Part shown: piece by piece, positions 6,911 to 8,514 of the stretch
How the letters are laid out: every line of letters begins with the position of its first letter
Numbering within the stretch: the stretch's first letter is position 1
Assembly: GCA_902464195.1 (NCBI GenBank)
Contig: CABQJB010000089.1
Coordinates: forward strand, 1 to 8,514
Source: an uncultured Megasphaera sp.
GTDB lineage: Bacteria > Bacillota > Negativicutes > Veillonellales > Megasphaeraceae
DNA length: 8,514 nucleotides
Direction: 5' to 3'
Notes under the pieces: model-generated
The model's database searches: none
What the model was told of the DNA's origin: nothing
Seen by the model: only the letters and a program-made list of their open reading frames with translations
Position numbers and translations under genes: made by a program

Positions 6911-7261
6911 TCATTCCCCCTCCTTGGGCAGAATATGGTCAGCCAGGTGGGCTTCGCCCCATTCGCACATGGCCTTCATGATGGGAGCCAGGGTCCGGCC
7001 GTATTCTGTTACGCTGTACTCGGTCTTAGGCGGCACGACAGGATAGACTGTGCGGTGGATGATGCCGACCGCTTCCAGTTCGCGCAACTGCTGGGTCAGC
7101 ATTTTCGGCGTTGCCTGCGGGATGAGGCGGCGCAATTCTGAAAAGCGCAGGACCCCCTCTTCTGCCAGATGATAGAGGATGATACATTTATACTTGCCGC
7201 CGATGAGGCTCAGTGTCGCTTCTACGGGACAGTGGAACATTTTCACTTTTTCATCATTCAT
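6911..7261 (-). CDS. HxlR-family winged-helix transcriptional regulator
   Basis: This 116-residue DNA-binding protein of the HxlR family (MarR-like fold) has the typical pattern: an N-terminal cysteine in FHCPVEATL (Cys11), then GGKYKCIILYHL, the recognition helix region RFSELRRLIPQATPKMLTQQL (40-60), and the wing with VPPKTEYSVTEYGRTL (76-91). In Bacillus members such as YodB and HypR the equivalent cysteine senses quinones, aldehydes or disulfide stress; the same sensing here is inference. A second cysteine, Cys26, is also present. ATG 7261 has GGGAGG 8 bases upstream. The gene is co-transcribed with the MBL hydrolase and divergent from the DJ-1/PfpI gene, a layout common when an HxlR protein controls both itself and its neighbour. 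Confidence 0.92.
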   Translation of the reverse strand: MNDEKVKMFHCPVEATLSLIGGKYKCIILYHLAEEGVLRFSELRRLIPQATPKMLTQQLRELEAVGIIHRTVYPVVPPKTEYSVTEYGRTLAPIMKAMCEWGEAHLADHILPKEGE

Positions 7262-7274
7262 AAATAAAACCTCC

Positions 7275-7324
7275 CATACTATCTTTTAGGAACTAGTTTA
7301 CTAAAAAGTGCATACTTATCTTTT
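7275..7324. promoter_or_regulatory. Candidate HxlR operator region between divergent genes
   Basis: A direct repeat, CATACT-ATCTTTT at 7275-7287 and CATACT-t-ATCTTTT at 7311-7324, is spaced 36 bp apart, about three and a half helical turns. Between the copies lies an imperfect dyad, TTTTAG (7284-7289) and CTAAAA (7301-7306), around the palindrome AACTAGTT (7291-7298). Such sites between an hxlR gene and a divergent target gene are good candidates for autoregulation and target control. Confidence 0.5.
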
Positions 7325-7344
7325 TCTCTCAATTATTTTATAAT
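7316..7344 (+). promoter_or_regulatory. Promoter of the DJ-1/PfpI gene
   Basis: TATAAT (7339-7344) is a perfect -10. The -35, 17 bp upstream, is the weak TTATCT (7316-7321), which overlaps the second direct repeat. A weak -35 inside a putative operator suggests control by the divergent HxlR protein. The strong ribosome binding site AAAGGAGGAA follows at 7361-7370. Confidence 0.55.
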
Positions 7345-7376
7345 AATTCTCAGGAAAAACAAAGGAGGAACTTAAA

Positions 7377-8235
7377 ATGAAAATGAAAAGATTCGTACTC
7401 GCTATGCTTTGTATGTTTACCCTGGGCGGAGCGGCTTCGGCTCAATCGCCAGAGGTCCCGGCAGCTTCGACAGCCCCAAAAGGGACGATTCTTGTCGTCG
7501 CTTCCAGTCAGGCCAAGATGGAAATGAAAGATAAGTCGCAGCGCGATGTCGGTTTTTACCTCAACGAACTGGCCGTACCGTCAGAATATCTGGCAGACCA
7601 TAACTACCGCATCGTCCTGGCCACGCCGAGCGGAAAAAAAACCGCTCATGGATGCCAGCTCGAATGACAAGAAATTCTTCAATAACGACGATGCCGCCCG
7701 TGCCAAGGCCGTCCAGTTCGTCAACAACCTGCCCGTCATTTCCCTGAAAGAAGCCGTAAAACATCTGGACAACTACCAGGCCCTCTTTGTTCCCGGCGGC
7801 CACGCCCCCATGACGGACCTCATGCAGGACCCGCAGCTCGGCACAGCCCTGCGCGATTTCCACGCCAAGAACAAGCCGACGGCCTTCATCTGCCACGGCC
7901 CGGTTGCCGCTCTGGCCGCCCTGCCAGACGCCGCTGCGTACCGCAAAGCCTTAGTCGGCGACGATTTCCCGGCAGCCCAGAAAGCCGCTTCCGACTGGAT
8001 CTATAAGGGCTATCGTATGACGGCCTTCTCCGATGCCGAAGAATGGCCCGGTGAAGTCCACGGAGGAGCTATGCCGTTCCATGTCGAACAGGCCCTGCAA
8101 ATCGCCGGTGCCCACATGGATGAAGGAAACCTCTTCCAGAGCAACGTCGTCCGCGACCGCGAAGTCGTCACCGGCCAGAACCCGGCCAGCGATATCGCTT
8201 TAGCCCAGACCCTCATTACCATGCTGGAAAAATAA
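7377..8235 (+). pseudogene. Secreted DJ-1/PfpI (type 1 glutamine amidotransferase-like) protein, frame broken at A8 run
   Basis: The first frame begins with a signal peptide (MKMKRF, a hydrophobic core, ASAQ near residue 23) and a DJ-1/PfpI domain containing the conserved Glu64 (GFYLNELAVP). It stops at 7665-7667, giving 96 residues. The rest of the domain lies in the +1 frame to 8235: VPGGHAPMTDL (His142) and the nucleophile elbow FICHGPVA (Cys172, counted across the break). The break lies in eight A (7634-7641); with seven A one frame of 285 residues results, reading SGKKPLMDASSND as the family expects. The gene may be a recent pseudogene, a sequencing error in a homopolymer, or a gene expressed by transcriptional slippage. 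Intact relatives include glyoxalase III-like Hsp31 proteins, but an exported form of unknown substrate is meant here. Translation of the second part from its own start is unlikely, as no ribosome binding site is seen before it. Confidence 0.8.
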
Positions 8236-8243
8236 GGACAAAT

Positions 8244-8263
8244 CAGCCCGTCCTGGCGGGCTG
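8244..8263 (+). other. Short GC hairpin after the PfpI gene
   Basis: CAGCCCG (8244-8250) pairs with CGGGCTG (8257-8263) around TCCTGG. No T-run follows, so alone it is not a classical terminator, but it sits just before one and may protect the 3' end of the message. Confidence 0.45.
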
Positions 8264-8267
8264 CGAT

Positions 8268-8320
8268 AAAAAAGGGACTGGCGCACGAAGTTGAACCCTT
8301 CCTGCGCCAGTCCTTTTTAT
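8268..8320. terminator. Rho-independent terminator after the PfpI gene
   Basis: GGACTGGCGCA (8275-8285) pairs perfectly with 8303-8313. Six A precede (8268-8273) and five T follow (8314-8318). The loop of 17 bases can form a short inner stem. The left arm reads AAAAAAGGGACTGGCGCACG, resembling the terminators at 52-97 and 6022-6056, which suggests one terminator family in this genome. Confidence 0.85.
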
Positions 8321-8421
8321 CCCAGTTTCGCCAGAAGACTCCTTCCTCTTAGGTAGGGGATGAATGGCGATGGATTTCGCAGGTTCGATGCCTGCGAAAT
8401 CCACCCTATGTCTTTTCTGTC

Positions 8422-8451
8422 TTAGCCTTTTCACCTCGGCTAGGGTATAAT
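8422..8451 (+). promoter_or_regulatory. Promoter of tnpB
   Basis: A perfect TATAAT (8446-8451) has a weak -35, TTAGCC (8422-8427), 18 bp upstream. A GAGGAGGTG ribosome binding site follows at 8463-8471. Confidence 0.5.
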
Positions 8452-8479
8452 GGTAGATGACAGAGGAGGTGAATCCCAG

Positions 8480-8514
8480 ATGTACTTGACGCAATCGAAT
8501 GTCATCCGCGGCTT
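8480..8514 (+). CDS. tnpB: TnpB (IS200/IS605 OrfB) RNA-guided nuclease, N-terminal fragment
   Basis: Only eleven full codons are in the window: MYLTQSNVIRG, with the next codon incomplete. This opening is typical of one group of IS200/IS605 OrfB/TnpB proteins in Firmicutes, recognised from memory of the family and not by search. TnpB proteins are RNA-guided DNA nucleases that help the element persist. ATG 8480 has GAGGAGGTG about 8 bases upstream. The gene is cut by the window edge, so completeness and catalytic residues cannot be judged. Confidence 0.68.
   Translation, partial: MYLTQSNVIRG

Larger units (their letters stand above)
8371..8514 (+). mobile_element. Left part of an IS200/IS605-family (tnpB-type) element, cut by the window edge
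   Basis: A 13-bp perfect hairpin with a 7-base loop (TGGATTTCGCAGG 8371-8383, complement 8391-8403) precedes a promoter and the first codons of a tnpB-like gene. Subterminal hairpins are what Y1 transposases of this family recognise near the left end. The exact outer boundary is not determined; it should lie shortly upstream of the hairpin, roughly 8335-8370. No tnpA is seen between the hairpin and tnpB, so this may be a tnpB-only (IS1341-like) element. The stretch 8321-8479 holds no other gene. Confidence 0.55.

Overview
The window looks like chromosomal DNA of a Negativicutes bacterium (a diderm Firmicute), with a Megasphaera-like genome as the best guess. The grounds are strong AGGAGG-type ribosome binding sites, moderately high GC in coding regions, and a VirK/YbjX (DUF535) gene, a family usually found in outer-membrane bacteria. 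This assignment comes from gene style and has not been searched.

Left part (1-3338, mostly minus strand): an intergenic tract holds a terminator hairpin flanked by period-7 repeats (13-145). Next come a VirK/YbjX gene with its own near-consensus promoter (218-1219), an FMN-dependent alpha-hydroxy-acid dehydrogenase/oxidase (1328-2356) and an EFR1-type flavodoxin/ferredoxin (2369-3190). The last two form a tight two-gene operon read leftward from a promoter at 3237-3265, which suggests redox coupling. Middle (3339-5921): rnhA (RNase HI with a viroplasmin-like N-terminal domain) is read rightward and ends in a 20-bp perfect inverted repeat. A 109-bp MITE-like palindromic element follows. An L-threonine aldolase-type PLP enzyme (ltaE) is read leftward and lies directly downstream of a complete mntA-hepT (MNT/HEPN, type VII) toxin-antitoxin pair, probably in one transcript.

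Right part (5922-8514): a bidirectional terminator and another heptad tract; an hxlR-type regulator with a downstream MBL-fold (RNase Z-like) hydrolase in one leftward operon; a divergent secreted DJ-1/PfpI protein whose frame is broken at an A8 run; tandem hairpins and a terminator; and the left end of an IS200/IS605-family element with the first codons of tnpB, cut by the window edge.

The most unusual theme is in the small intergenic DNA. Exact period-7 tracts occur at four loci and share phase and, at two of them, the end motif ATGGTTTTAAATTT. They sit next to, or build, terminator hairpins. Together with the 109-bp element they overlap the stop codons of three genes. The complete toxin-antitoxin pair is of known type; its link to ltaE and the possible slippage site in the PfpI gene deserve a second look.
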